Shown here in pieces: positions 48,431 to 59,134 of a DNA stretch of 64,000 bases; the stretch's first letter is position 1, and every line of letters starts with the position of its first letter. The DNA is from Sialis fuliginosa (lineage: Eukaryota; Arthropoda; Insecta; Megaloptera; Sialidae), in assembly GCA_961205875.1 (NCBI GenBank), contig OY540810.1, positions 29,636,001-29,700,000 of the forward strand, read 5' to 3'. Both the position numbers and the translations under genes were made by a program. The notes beneath the pieces are model-generated. The model had not been told where the DNA came from and did not search any database. It worked only from the letters and a program-made list of their open reading frames with translations.

Positions 48431-49380
48431 CCGTAAAACGGGGCTACTTTGACTTCCAGGGTTACTTTGACAGATTTTGGGGCTACTTTGACAGAGCACC
48501 AAAATCTGTTTTCATGTGTGCTCAGCAAGTGTGCGTGACCTCGAGTAATATTGCGCGAGGCGCGGGGGGTGGGGAACGCGTCATAGCGTTGTGATCAGCG
48601 CGCCCGCCGACTAGTCCGAACAAAGCACCAGACTGATTCCGACGAAGATGTACCTCTGAGTTGTTTGGTTCGCAAGAAGGAAATCAAAAACAAAGACAAG
48701 AAGAAGAATAAGAAGGAGTCTAATTTTTGTTATATCTGTAGGTGCGACTATAGGTTCTACCGCCATTCTGTTGACTGGATATGCTGCATTACCTGTAAAA
48801 ACTGGGTGTGTGGGATGTGCAATAAGGGCTCAAACAATCCGTCATACGAATGTGTGATGTGTGAGGACGACTCTAACTAATTGTTTCTTGCCTATAATAT
48901 TGCCAATGTTGATTGTTACCTATCTTGTTTAAATTGATCTCAATTATATTAATTATTACTTAAGAGACTGATTAAGTGGCATTAACAGTACCTTCGGTAC
49001 AAATATTGTAATACTTGCGTTAATAAAGAATAATTTAATTGTAAAAATATTTGTTTTCATTTAAATCCATGTAGTTTTCAATGAAATAATAGTTTTTTTG
49101 GTCAAAATGATATCAAAGTAACCCATGCTTTTACTATCTTTGACGTCAGTTGCATTTCAATGCCCTGTTAAAGAAACCCCACATCTGAGGTTACTTTGAC
49201 ATTTAATAAATTAAAAAAAGTAGGGAGTTAGGGGGGTGGTAGGTTTTAAATTTGCCATAGATCTGATAACCAAAGGACACATTGTTCTGTTGGCGTAAAA
49301 AAAAGTAAAATTCGAGCCGTAAAAAAAAAGTTACAAACCAAAAACCTCCAAAACCTGTTCAAAGTAGCCCCGTTTTACGG
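48431..49380 (+). mobile_element. Internally deleted pogo-like (Tc1/mariner superfamily) element
   Basis: Perfect 22-bp inverted ends begin CCGTAAAACGGGGCTACTT and are flanked by TA on both sides (48429-48430 and 49381-49382). The motif GGGNTACTTTGAC recurs: three direct copies at the left end (48441, 48459 and 48479), one direct (49189) and one inverted (49113) towards the right, plus the right terminus. A GC-rich segment at 48540-48620 and a short zinc-finger coding end remain. A pogo transposase catalytic core is absent. Confidence 0.75.
48587..48880 (+). pseudogene. C-terminal transposase remnant with PHD-like zinc finger
   Basis: The frame is open from 48587 (TAG at 48584) to the TAA at 48878, with no ATG at its start, so it is the end of a larger gene. 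It reads through an acidic stretch (SDEDVPLS), a very basic stretch (KKEIKNKDKKKNKK) and eight spaced cysteines: C-X2-C, X15, C-X2-C, X4, C-X2-C, X10, C-X2-C. This is the PHD layout with Cys in the usual His position. Pogo and Jerky-type transposases often end this way (family knowledge). AATAAA at 49022 would be its polyadenylation signal. The catalytic DDE domain is missing, so it cannot transpose anything by itself. Confidence 0.55.
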
Positions 49381-49382
49381 TA

Positions 49383-52038
49383 CCTATACCAAAACTTTTG
49401 ATTAATTATTAAAAACCTGATTGTGAATAATTTATTAAAGTAGGAAAAGTTTGTCCAATACTTTCTTTATTTACCAATCGTCTATCTGACTTTTGTGTAG
49501 AAATTGGTATATGATATGTATAATAAAATTAATTTTCTGTTTCACCCTTTCCTTCTTTAATTTGTCTTAAAATTAGATTGAAAAGAAAATAAACAAAAAA
49601 ATTTACAAAAATCTGAATGTAAATATTAATTTTACAAGCACAAATAATTTATAGCGTGCGCTACTGCACGCAGGAGGTCGTGTCCGGTGGAAGTGTCGGT
49701 ACCGGAAAACCGGAAGTGAGATCGCTCCCATCACATTGTCTATACACCAACTATTCGTGTCCACTGAATGTGAACTTTTGGGATCAACTTCGAATAAAGG
49801 AATGCGTCTTTGTTTTATGTGGGAGGAGGGGGAGCTGCAGTAATAATGATGATTGGGAACTATCTCTAGTTTATATAGAGTAATCTGAAGTTAACTTAAT
49901 TATATGTTATTTGTGATTCATGTTAATATTATAGATTTAATTTTTTGTTAATAATACCGATTTTTAAATCTTTTTCTCGATAATGGGTATAATTATTACA
50001 TTTTTATGCATTTTTAATTCATAGATATGTTTTCTGGCCAGGTAATGGGATATATTTTGTTACGTTAGGTAACATAAGGAATAAGCAGTAACGATAATAG
50101 TGAATCTAATCGGAAAAAAGTATGCCCAGCGAAATACACTGTCTAAACTGTTAAATATTGAACAAAATAATCTAGTAAAGAACTGTGTAGAATCAAAATA
50201 TTTAAAATAAACTCCCCGATACGATATATCTAACTTTTATATTTGAACCACAATGACTGCTTTTATGTATATTGCAAAGAAAATTAAAAAAAATTGTGTT
50301 CTGTTTACGTGGAATTATGACCTACAAAACATTAATCCTTATCGAAATAAATGAGTTCATCGTCATATAAGCACTAATGATATAATTTGCCCTTACACAA
50401 TCAATAAAATGTAATAAAAGATATAGGTAACTATTTGAAAAAAAATGTTACCCTATAAAACCCCATAAAGAATAAAATCCATAGCAATAATAAAAGGCCT
50501 CCCCTCTCGAAATGCTACAGCTTTTTCCAGAACATTGTTTTACCATTTTGTTTCATTTTCGAGATATTGGCCTGGGGGAAATTAAAATGGAGCACCCGGT
50601 ATATATAGTGTATTTAGTTATTATAACGATATAAATATAAATATGCAAATGCGATAATAAAAATTTAACAATTATTATTTTGAATACAATAGAAAATCTA
50701 GTGTTTTTCATGTACCTACATTCATATATGACACGTTGTCAACTATGTCTCTCTCTCTCGACAAAATTATTATTTTTTGTCGTTATGGTGCATTTTAATT
50801 TTTACTAAAAATCTGTTTAATAATAAAATACAATTTGTATTATATGTATATATATTTGTTAATTTAACTGTGAATATCAAAGTAAATTTTAATATAAAAT
50901 TCTTTTTGTGTAAAATATACGTGCTTTTGATATTGCGATCGTTATTATCCGTTAAATGTCGTGAATGCTTGATATGGTTTTAAATGTGGTCTTATAATGG
51001 ATAAATATTTTAAAAAATCTTAAAAATAAAGGTTACATATTTTAGATTATTAAAAACAATTGAATTTAACTTGAAGATAAAAAAACTTTAACAGATTTTT
51101 TTTTATTTCAGTGTTTTTGTATTCCCGCATAAATAATTGAATATTATACTTACATATTCTCGTATTAGTAGAAGAAGAATAAAAAGAAAACTCACCTGTA
51201 ATAAAAAAATGTATTAATATTTTTACTGAAATCAATTGATAGCAGGAATATGTCAAAAATAATACATTTACGAGTATTTCTAATATATGAAATAAATGAT
51301 GAAAAAATATATGTACATTTGAAATTTTCCTAATTTCATATAAAAAACATGTAGAAAAAACATATATGTGACAGATGCACCTGATGTATTTATTTATACA
51401 AACTAGATAGTATTTTATTATTCTGATTTGATTATAATCCCATGTTATGTTTGTATAATTTGAACACGGTCACATATTTTTTCATTATCTGACTAAAATT
51501 AAACATTTTTTATATAAATTTAAAAAAATACTCCATAAAAATGGAACGTGACTAGGAATAACTTTCGTATCGTTTTAAAAATTATTTATTTTATTCTATT
51601 CATGCATATTTTCAGAAATATATACCCGTACATTATTTTTGTTGTATATTTTTTAAGCGTCTCATTCTTGATTATTAATATTTCTTTTATATTTATTTGA
51701 AGAAAGGCAATGTAGTTCTTAATTTAATTTATTTATCATACAGAAAATAAAGATAATAAATATATAAAATAATAAAATAGTAAGTTGATTAAATTTTAAA
51801 TTAAAAATTGTTTTTTAAGTATAATTTTAATTCAGAATATAACTTAAAAATTAGTTAATTCATAGCTGGCACCTAAGAGTCAGATTAAAATTTCATAAAT
51901 ATGGTTTCAGTGTGTTATAAAAGGAAAGCTAATGTTCTTCTGCACTTACAGTTGGAACTACGTTTAGTATCGGACCGTTAACGTTCAGTGTAGATCACAC
52001 TCACAGTACAAAGTAAGCTTAACTCCATTTTTATATCA
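49383..52038. other. Noncoding stretch with a GC-richer island and a transposon end
   Basis: 49650-49860 is GC-richer (GTGCGCTACTGCACGCAGG, GTGTCGGTACCGGAAAACCGG). Its 75-codon frame has no recognised motif. 50540-50607 ends in GGAGCACCCGGTATATATA, a typical element terminus (complement begins TATACCGGGTGCTCC) whose left partner I could not find. The remainder is AT-rich with featureless frames (50777-50983, 51050-51256). Confidence 0.4.
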
Positions 52039-52800
52039 TACTAGCTGGGCCCACGCGGCTTCGCTCGCGTAGACTACGGAATTATTGTTTAGGATTTTTG
52101 AAAAATATAGTTTAATTAATTAAGTACAAACACGATTAGTTATTATTGTAATAATAATTTATCAATACCTAAATTACCTAACAAAAACGAATCAGAAGAA
52201 AAAAGTACAAATAATTTGTGTTCTGTTTAAATTTAAATGTTAATTATTGAAAACAAAAGGGTCAATCCATATGAATTGGTCCAGCACTGGTTGCTCGATC
52301 ATTCTAAAAAAAATTGATTTTTTGTGTGTAATTACCATAACATGTTGGTAGTTCGAAACGACCATTAATTTAATTTTATTGTTTTTTGTTTTCGCGTGAC
52401 GGCCATATTTGTACTACAGGTCGCAGCAATTTTTGTACTTTAAAGGGTTTGCGGAAACTAAAATATCTCAGCTTCTATCAAACCTTTCAACATCGGAGTA
52501 AAAGCAAATTATTCAGAATAAAACGGGCTACAAGATTACTTCTAAACATTTTCACCTAAATGTTATCCTAAAGGGTGAAATTTCAGCCTTAATTCTTAGT
52601 TCTATTTTTGAAAAAATCCCATTTTCAAGGGGATGTTTTTGCAAGAAGGGGAAAAGTTAACAAGTCAAATTATTTTTTACAAATAGGTGGGTACTAGTTG
52701 TATTCACACACCAAAGTTCAACTCTGAGACTCGCCCCCCTTTATTTTAAAAAATTATCAAAATTTGAAAATTTGAGAAAATGGCACTTTTCAAAGCTAAA
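52039..52800. repeat. Dispersed repeat beginning ACTAGCTGGGCCCACGCGGC
   Basis: The start CTAGCTGGGCCCACGCGGCTTCG is another CTAGC-type repeat end common in insects. From about 52258 (GGGTCAATCCATATGAATTG) on, the text reads like a second repeat (CAGCACTGGTTGCTCGATC). Neither has a full second copy in this window, so the boundaries are uncertain. It is noncoding. Confidence 0.35.
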
Positions 52801-54659
52801 TAACTCTGGTGGGGGACCAGATAAAAAAATAGTTCTGAACGTTGTAAAAAAAGACTGATGAAAATTGAAGTTAGAAAATGTACCAGAAATCGCAGTAATT
52901 TTAAAGAAAACAACCAAATAAAGAATACTAATGATGTAAAAAAAAGAAGAAACGAAGATGTTATAAAATAACTATTTTTGCGATTCTAATGAAAAATATA
53001 AAGATCCTCCTGTTAAAGTCTAGGTAATGTGTTACAAGTGCAGTTAATGGACACTAGATAAGTGTATCAATGGTCAAAGTACATCCAGAGGCTTTCGCTG
53101 TGACTTTTGTACCAATTAGGTTTAATTATCCTACTGTTCGTGATTACCCCATGCTAGTCGGGTTATCACAAACACCTAAAGTTTTGTTTTTTTCATTGAT
53201 GTTAATTTTTTTCTGATATTTAAATAAAATTGATAATGAAAACTTATAACTAAAGGTTTATACATATAATAATAAACAATACATCTATTTGTTTTTTACT
53301 CGGGTTTTAATTTATTTGCTTTTTTTCTTAGATGTTCGTAACTGCCCCATTCTTCCCTGTATTGTAACTTATTTTAAAAATGGAAACTTTATTGGTATAC
53401 CTATAACTTAAACTAAAAATACACCTAACCACAATAAAATAAAATCACTCGACACATGTTTCGACTTCACAAGAAGTCCTCATCAAGAGCCTAACAGTTC
53501 CATATCTATTTTTAGATTAAATGACTAAGAAACCACAGTGTCTCCGTTTTTCCAGTAGTGGTATACCTATGTCATTCAAACTGAATAGTTAATCCAAATT
53601 ACGTTTTACATTAAGTCTAGATTTATGGAGTAGTAGTGAATAAATAGCAGTATTCCCAATAAAATATTTCCCGGACAACAAAACCTACAATTATTCTAAC
53701 AATGAGCACTTAGAAGTTCTATTCCACAGAGTTAGCTGCAGAACAATGAAGTAAGTACCTCAATAAGAAATAAGAATGCAACAAGTATCAATATTTATGC
53801 CCACGTCTCGTCTAGCTGTGGTAGTGTAGAATTACATTGTGGCAGTGGCGGAACTAGTTGGGGATCGTTGGGGGTATTCGATTATTATTTTTTTAATTAA
53901 TTTACAAAACTATCAATACCATTCTTTGGATTAAATAAATCGTTCTCGAGATATGGCTCCTAAAATTTTTAATTTAAAAAAAAATTTGGAGAAAAAATCA
54001 ATAAAAATTAAAACTGAATTTTATCTCAAGAACAGAGACACAGATTTGTTCAGAACTTCCCACGCCACTTTCTATATAAGAAACATATATTCATTTAAAA
54101 TTCAAAATTTTATAGTAAAATTGTAATATCAACATTTGCACGGTTGCTCACGAACCAGGATTTTCAAATCTAATACGCTCACATTGGGTCACGGTCGTGA
54201 ACCAAAAAATACACGGCCCGCGTCCAGCTCTACCCTAATTACGAAAATCTTGTCCCCAGGGTAAAATGAGGTTGGTACCTATAGTTATGCCAAGCAAAAA
54301 AAAGGTGTATTTTATGAAAGAACGTAAATTAGGCTATAATTTGCAATGTTTCAAAAATGTATTTTTTAAATTCCATTTTATTATTTTAATAAAATCAATT
54401 TCATGTTTTGGGTTGAGGGCCACATTCTAGGGTCTTTCGAGCAACATGTGACCTACGGGTCTACTACACTCTAATATATTATTAGGCATATTTTTTGTAG
54501 TTGATCTATTTAATGATACGTCTAATTGTTTGTATTTGAAGAAAATCAATCGAGACCTATTTTTATAGAAAAAATGCAGTGCCCATTAATATAAACTTTG
54601 CCCTCAAAGACTTGTCTGGAAACGTCAATGTTACTGTGAGGGACGGTTTGCAGACGTTG

Positions 54660-54673
54660 CCAAAAGAGGGCAC
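54660..54673 (+). promoter_or_regulatory. CTCF-like motif, 12 of 14 positions
   Basis: CCAAAAGAGGGCAC fits CCASYAGRKGGCRC at 12 positions and includes the core AGAGGGCAC. It lies within the GC-richer segment 54560-54720. Confidence 0.25.
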
Positions 54674-55838
54674 CACCGGACTAATGGGGTTACACAGCCT
54701 GGACCGCAGCAAACTGCTACACGTACACAAACACACATATACAATCAAGTGCTTTCACTGTGCTTTTGTAGTATTGTATGGTGTACGTTTATACGCATAT
54801 ACACACACCCATACTGCGTGCATTTGTTAACTTGATTTAGGAATAATTGACGTGACAAATTGGTAGTGATATGTATTTGTTTGGTTTAATAAAAATATTT
54901 TTTAAACGAATACTGTTATACTGTTATTAGCACTACCGATTTTTTATTTCTAATGTACTAAATCGCTAAATAGGAGACGTTTTCGGTTTATCAGTGATAA
55001 TATATTTTTTTTTGCTTGATGGCTGGAACTTAAAAGAGTTAAAATTCAAATATTCGAAGCAAAAATAAATTTTATTTTTTTATTTTGATATTGTCTTGTC
55101 ATTGAAATATACTCTTTTAATTTTAATAAATTTAGACGGTTATTATTTGGTGAAGTACGAATTTGACAAAAAATATTTATTGAAGAATTTAATTAACTTT
55201 AATTTGATATATATAACTATTTTAGATGTGAAGCTGAAAAATCGACAAAAAATTCCCTCTCTCACCACGGAGGGAATGGAATGTTGACCTCGTTGGAGGA
55301 AAAAAGACTATAAAACCATTATATGACCAAAATATCTAGTCAGAATTATTTATGAAATTTGTAAATTTTTCCAACATAGCATCTAGTCTAAAATAATACT
55401 TGGTATAAATAAAACATTTAAAATATATATATTTGTTTTTCATAGCTATTAAAATACATTTTCAGTGTGATACGAATAATTTTATTCATTTTTGAACATA
55501 TAAATGGGAAACAAAGTTATCGTAAATGAATATAATTTAAAACTAATATAAAATACATAACTGATTCAACTACGACGTACTAGCTAATGTCAACAAAGCA
55601 CAGGGAAAACTTTAAAATCAGAATACCGTATACGGATTATATATTTTAAATAGTTACACTGAAATTCAATTTAAGTTCAAAATTCATTCAAACACGAAAA
55701 CAGACATAGAAATCACACACTAAAAATCTAACTTTAATATTTCACTAAAAACTCTGATCGGTAGAGTGAGATAGAGCCATGTCGTACAATGGGATTTGGG
55801 TATTGCCGTTTTTCTCGTTCAGAGGTTAATAGATTCAT

Positions 55839-55852
55839 GCGACATCTAGTGG
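55839..55852 (-). promoter_or_regulatory. CTCF-like motif, 13 of 14 positions
   Basis: GCGACATCTAGTGG, read on the minus strand as CCACTAGATGTCGC, misses the consensus only at one position (T in the GGC core). It faces the motif at 54660 in convergent orientation. Confidence 0.3.
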
Positions 55853-56214
55853 CGGGACACCGCAAGACACCGTGCTGAATTTTAATGAAAAATCTGAAGT
55901 GCATGTACACACATTGTGGCCAGGGGCGTACACAGTCAGAGGGAGTTGAGTGGAGTGCTTCTCTTTAGAATATTAATATTCAAATGCTCGATTTAGACGA
56001 ATTTTATATAATTCAGGATACAGTTATAGTTTATTGAAAATTCTGATATTGATTTCAGGGAAAGTTGAATAGATTGGTTCTTTTTGAATATCAGAATTTT
56101 TAATTTGGTTGAATGTTATGCAATAGAAACTATATTTGATATAGATATTGTTATAAATCATTGAAAACTGATAGAGATAATAAAAACCCTGCACAAAATC
56201 AATGTAAGTATGAA

Positions 56215-56712
56215 CACAGTCAAACTGGCCGAGATTGAAATATAATGTAGCTCGTAAATTGCTGATCAAAAGTTTAAATGTTTTTTTTTTAGTTAGTCAG
56301 GTTGTAAGGTTAGGAATTCAAATATTTGAAAACTGAGGGTACAGTCAAATTGGCTGAAATTGAAGTATAATGTAGCTCATAACTTGTTGATCAAAAGTTC
56401 TCGAAGACACATGTTCCGAAAAAGGGGAGTTTCTTAGTTATTCAGTGTCAAAGGTTATGAATACAAATACCTATATGCTGATCATGTTTGTACATTTTTT
56501 TTATTTACTTGATTCTAGTGCTTGTGCGAACCGCAGTAGTTTAGTGTATAAAATTTGCTGGACCCATAACCTGTTAGATTTAAATATTTTTTTAATTCCT
56601 TACCATTAACTTTGATTAACTAAAAAACTGACAATTTTTGGACCTTATGTCCATGAGAACTTTTGATCAGCAAGTATCGTACTTTAGTTTCAATCAATAT
56701 GACTGTACTCTA
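56215..56712. repeat. Local repeat: two direct copies and one inverted copy
   Basis: Unit 1 (about 56215-56338) and unit 2 (about 56339-56480) share ACAGTCAAAYTGGC, ATAATGTAGCTC, TTGATCAAAAGTT and TTCAGTTAGTCAG-like text. A third copy lies inverted at about 56575-56712 (TTTTGATCAGCAAGTATCG, ATATGACTGTACTC). It is noncoding. Related decayed text occurs at 33540-33660. Confidence 0.6.
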
Positions 56713-58549
56713 ATTTAAATTTAACTATGCTTAAAGAGCTGTGACTTCTAATTGATTCGTTAAAATCGTTTGGAATTTTAATATGTAAAACTACATTATT
56801 ATCAAATATTTTAAAACTATTCTAAAGTTTCTGTGATTTATAGTTCCATAGTACTATGTTGCATAATATCAAACTGTTGTATTACATGAGAAAAACAAAC
56901 AAATGCCACCTCTACCCTGAAAAAGCTATTGTTTCGATAAAACATTATTAATATAAATGCTTCATACTACTTGTAGCATGCGGAAAAAATAAATGATATA
57001 TTAATAATACTTCTTTTTCTCCTCTTTATAAATTTGACTGTACAAGCCCAAGGCAAACGCACGTGACGCCCACCTATTCTATTGTTATGTGTCACAGGAA
57101 GCGCTATTTGGCGACGGTGTTTTGTTTTTTAACTTTTAATTGTGGTAGCGCTCAAACGCTGTGATATTTAAGTGACAAATGTGGTTCACCATTTATAAAG
57201 GTACCGAATTGCCAAGTTTGAATGAGGTGAAAAGTTATTTAAATGTTTATGAATGTTTTTTTTATGCCGCTAGGTTTATTTGGACATTTATTATATACGT
57301 GGATGAAATGGTATGAAAACCTAATTTATGAGTTTATGGTTTATTCATTTATTTAAAATTCATGAAAATACAATAATTTTATAAATATTTTATTTTATTT
57401 TGATGAGATTTAGGTATATTGAATACATATTAAAAGTTTTTAATTTATTGCACACTCTACAATAAAGGATTTGTACTCTTAACCGTATTTTTGGGCGTTG
57501 AAAACAAAGACAATAAAAAAGTTTGCTGACCAACAAAATTTTTTGTTTTCGTAAAAAAAGAAAATATCAATTTTGGAAGCCTCCACCGATAATAAATTTT
57601 TTGACCAAAAATTAATCACTTTTTAGATCAGACTTTACGAGATAATATAATATAAAAACGTCAAATATGAAAAATGTTTTACAAAAATAAAAACATTCTA
57701 TCGCAAATTATGTATTTATATTTATAGAATAGTAAAATATAAAAAGAAAATTATAACAATATTGATATATTAAAAAAAGTTCTTGTTCATATATTCCTAT
57801 ATTTCAAATAAAATTTTTATTTTGTTTTGTATGGTAGGTATTTGTTGGCCGACCTTTTTTCTAATGCGATATGGGGTAGCACCCTAAAATAGTTGTCAAA
57901 ACTATTACGCATATTAATTAAGTCCATTTGATTTTACAATCATAGCAACGTCCAGATAATTTAGATCGTAATTTGAAACTGCGAAGTACATTACAATGTA
58001 ATTTAACGGTGGTTGTGCAGAATCCCATCCCATAGGACTCGCATAATGAACTGATTGATTGATAGATATTTATAACTAACTAATTGTAAGTACGAAGCTA
58101 TGCAATGAAAACCCTATATACTCTCATCCCCTTCCCTCGTTAACTCATCCAACCGTGTTGGTATATATTATATTTCATTAGCATTGATATAAATATTATA
58201 TTATCTTCTCACACCCGTTCAGGTTAACATAATCTTTTAAAGCTGGTACAAAAACATCTACTTGAATAGTGAAGGCACTTTCAATAAACAAAATAATTCA
58301 TTTCATTTATTTATTTTCCATATACACCGTGACAGTTATAAATTCTGATACAATTTTTTATTCGACGATGTACCATTATTGGCGTTATTTTAGCAACTCA
58401 TTATTTACCAAAAAATAATTAAAAGTACCGTTATTTTATCTAGTATATCATATTAAACAATTATGCAATTTAAATTTATCTTAATAAAAGTTTCGAGCAT
58501 GAAAGTATATCGAGAAATAATATTTAAAAAATGGCTTGGTACGCTGGCG
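56713..58549. other. AT-rich noncoding stretch
   Basis: No gene seen. 56800-56880 resembles 17225-17330. A slightly GC-richer patch at 57050-57130 (AACGCACGTGACGCCCACC, GGAAGCGCTATTTGGCGACGG) has no open frame of note. Confidence 0.45.
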
Positions 58550-59134
58550 ATTAATTTAAAGGAAGAGAGGTTATTTGTTCTGGAGCAATTTCATAACTCC
58601 CAGTATGGCAGAGTTTGGTCTGTTAGGATTGAGGACATCCCGAAACACAAAAGACACGTTCCAAGATTCTAGAATGTTGCGTCGGTCATGGTTTGAGGTG
58701 CCATCAGCCCAAGAGGCAAATTACCCTTAATTTTTATTGAAAAAGGCGTAAAAATCAATGAAAAATACTATTTGGAGGAATTATTGAAGAAAAATGTTAT
58801 GCTAAATGCGAAAAATTTATTTGGAAATGATTATTATTGATTTCAACAAGATGTAGCCCTCTCCCACACAGGATAATTTGGTTGATTTTTTGTTGAAGAA
58901 AATGAATGGCCACCAAGCTCTCCCGATTGTAATTCTCCGATTATTTTGCATGGTCATATACATATGTTGTCTAAGCTCCCAGAATACAAATTCTCAAATT
59001 TGCAACACTTTTTTTTGCAAAACTTTGAACAAATGCCAATAGAAACAGTGCGTGCCGCTTGCAATGACTTTGAAAGAAGATTGAAACTAGTTTTTAAAGT
59101 TAAAGAAGAAGTTATTCCCAAACACTTATTATAA
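58550..59134 (+). pseudogene. Mariner-like transposase relic
   Basis: One frame reads as a degenerate mariner transposase: ERLFVLEQ, HNSQYGRVWS, EDIPKHKRHVPRF, VMV, GAISPRGKLPLIFIEKGVKIN, FQQDVALSHT, WPPSSPDCN and, near the C-terminus, MPIETVRAACNDFERRLK. Five in-frame stops (58670 TAG, 58694 TGA, 58838 TGA, 58874 TAA, 58883 TGA) interrupt it, but no frameshift is needed. The first catalytic Asp region is degraded (KEERLF where SDEK.F is usual). Second and third Asp are visible in QQD and SPD, only 24 residues apart instead of about 34, so roughly ten codons are deleted. The N-terminal DNA-binding half is absent. No inverted ends were found. It is dead. Confidence 0.85.

Larger units (their letters stand above)
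52801..56214. other. Noncoding stretch with several orphan transposon ends
   Basis: No gene supported. Probable orphan ends are CAGTGGCGGAACTAG (53843), GGGTCACGGTCGTGAACC with CGGCCCGCGTCCAGC (54185-54235), CATGTTGCTCGAAAGACCC on the minus strand (54430-54450) and CAGGGGCGTACACAG (55921). 53310-53360 (CCCATTCTTCCCTGTAT) reads like a pogo-type terminus. The segment 54560-54830 is GC-richer, with open frames on both strands but no recognised domain. Confidence 0.4.
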
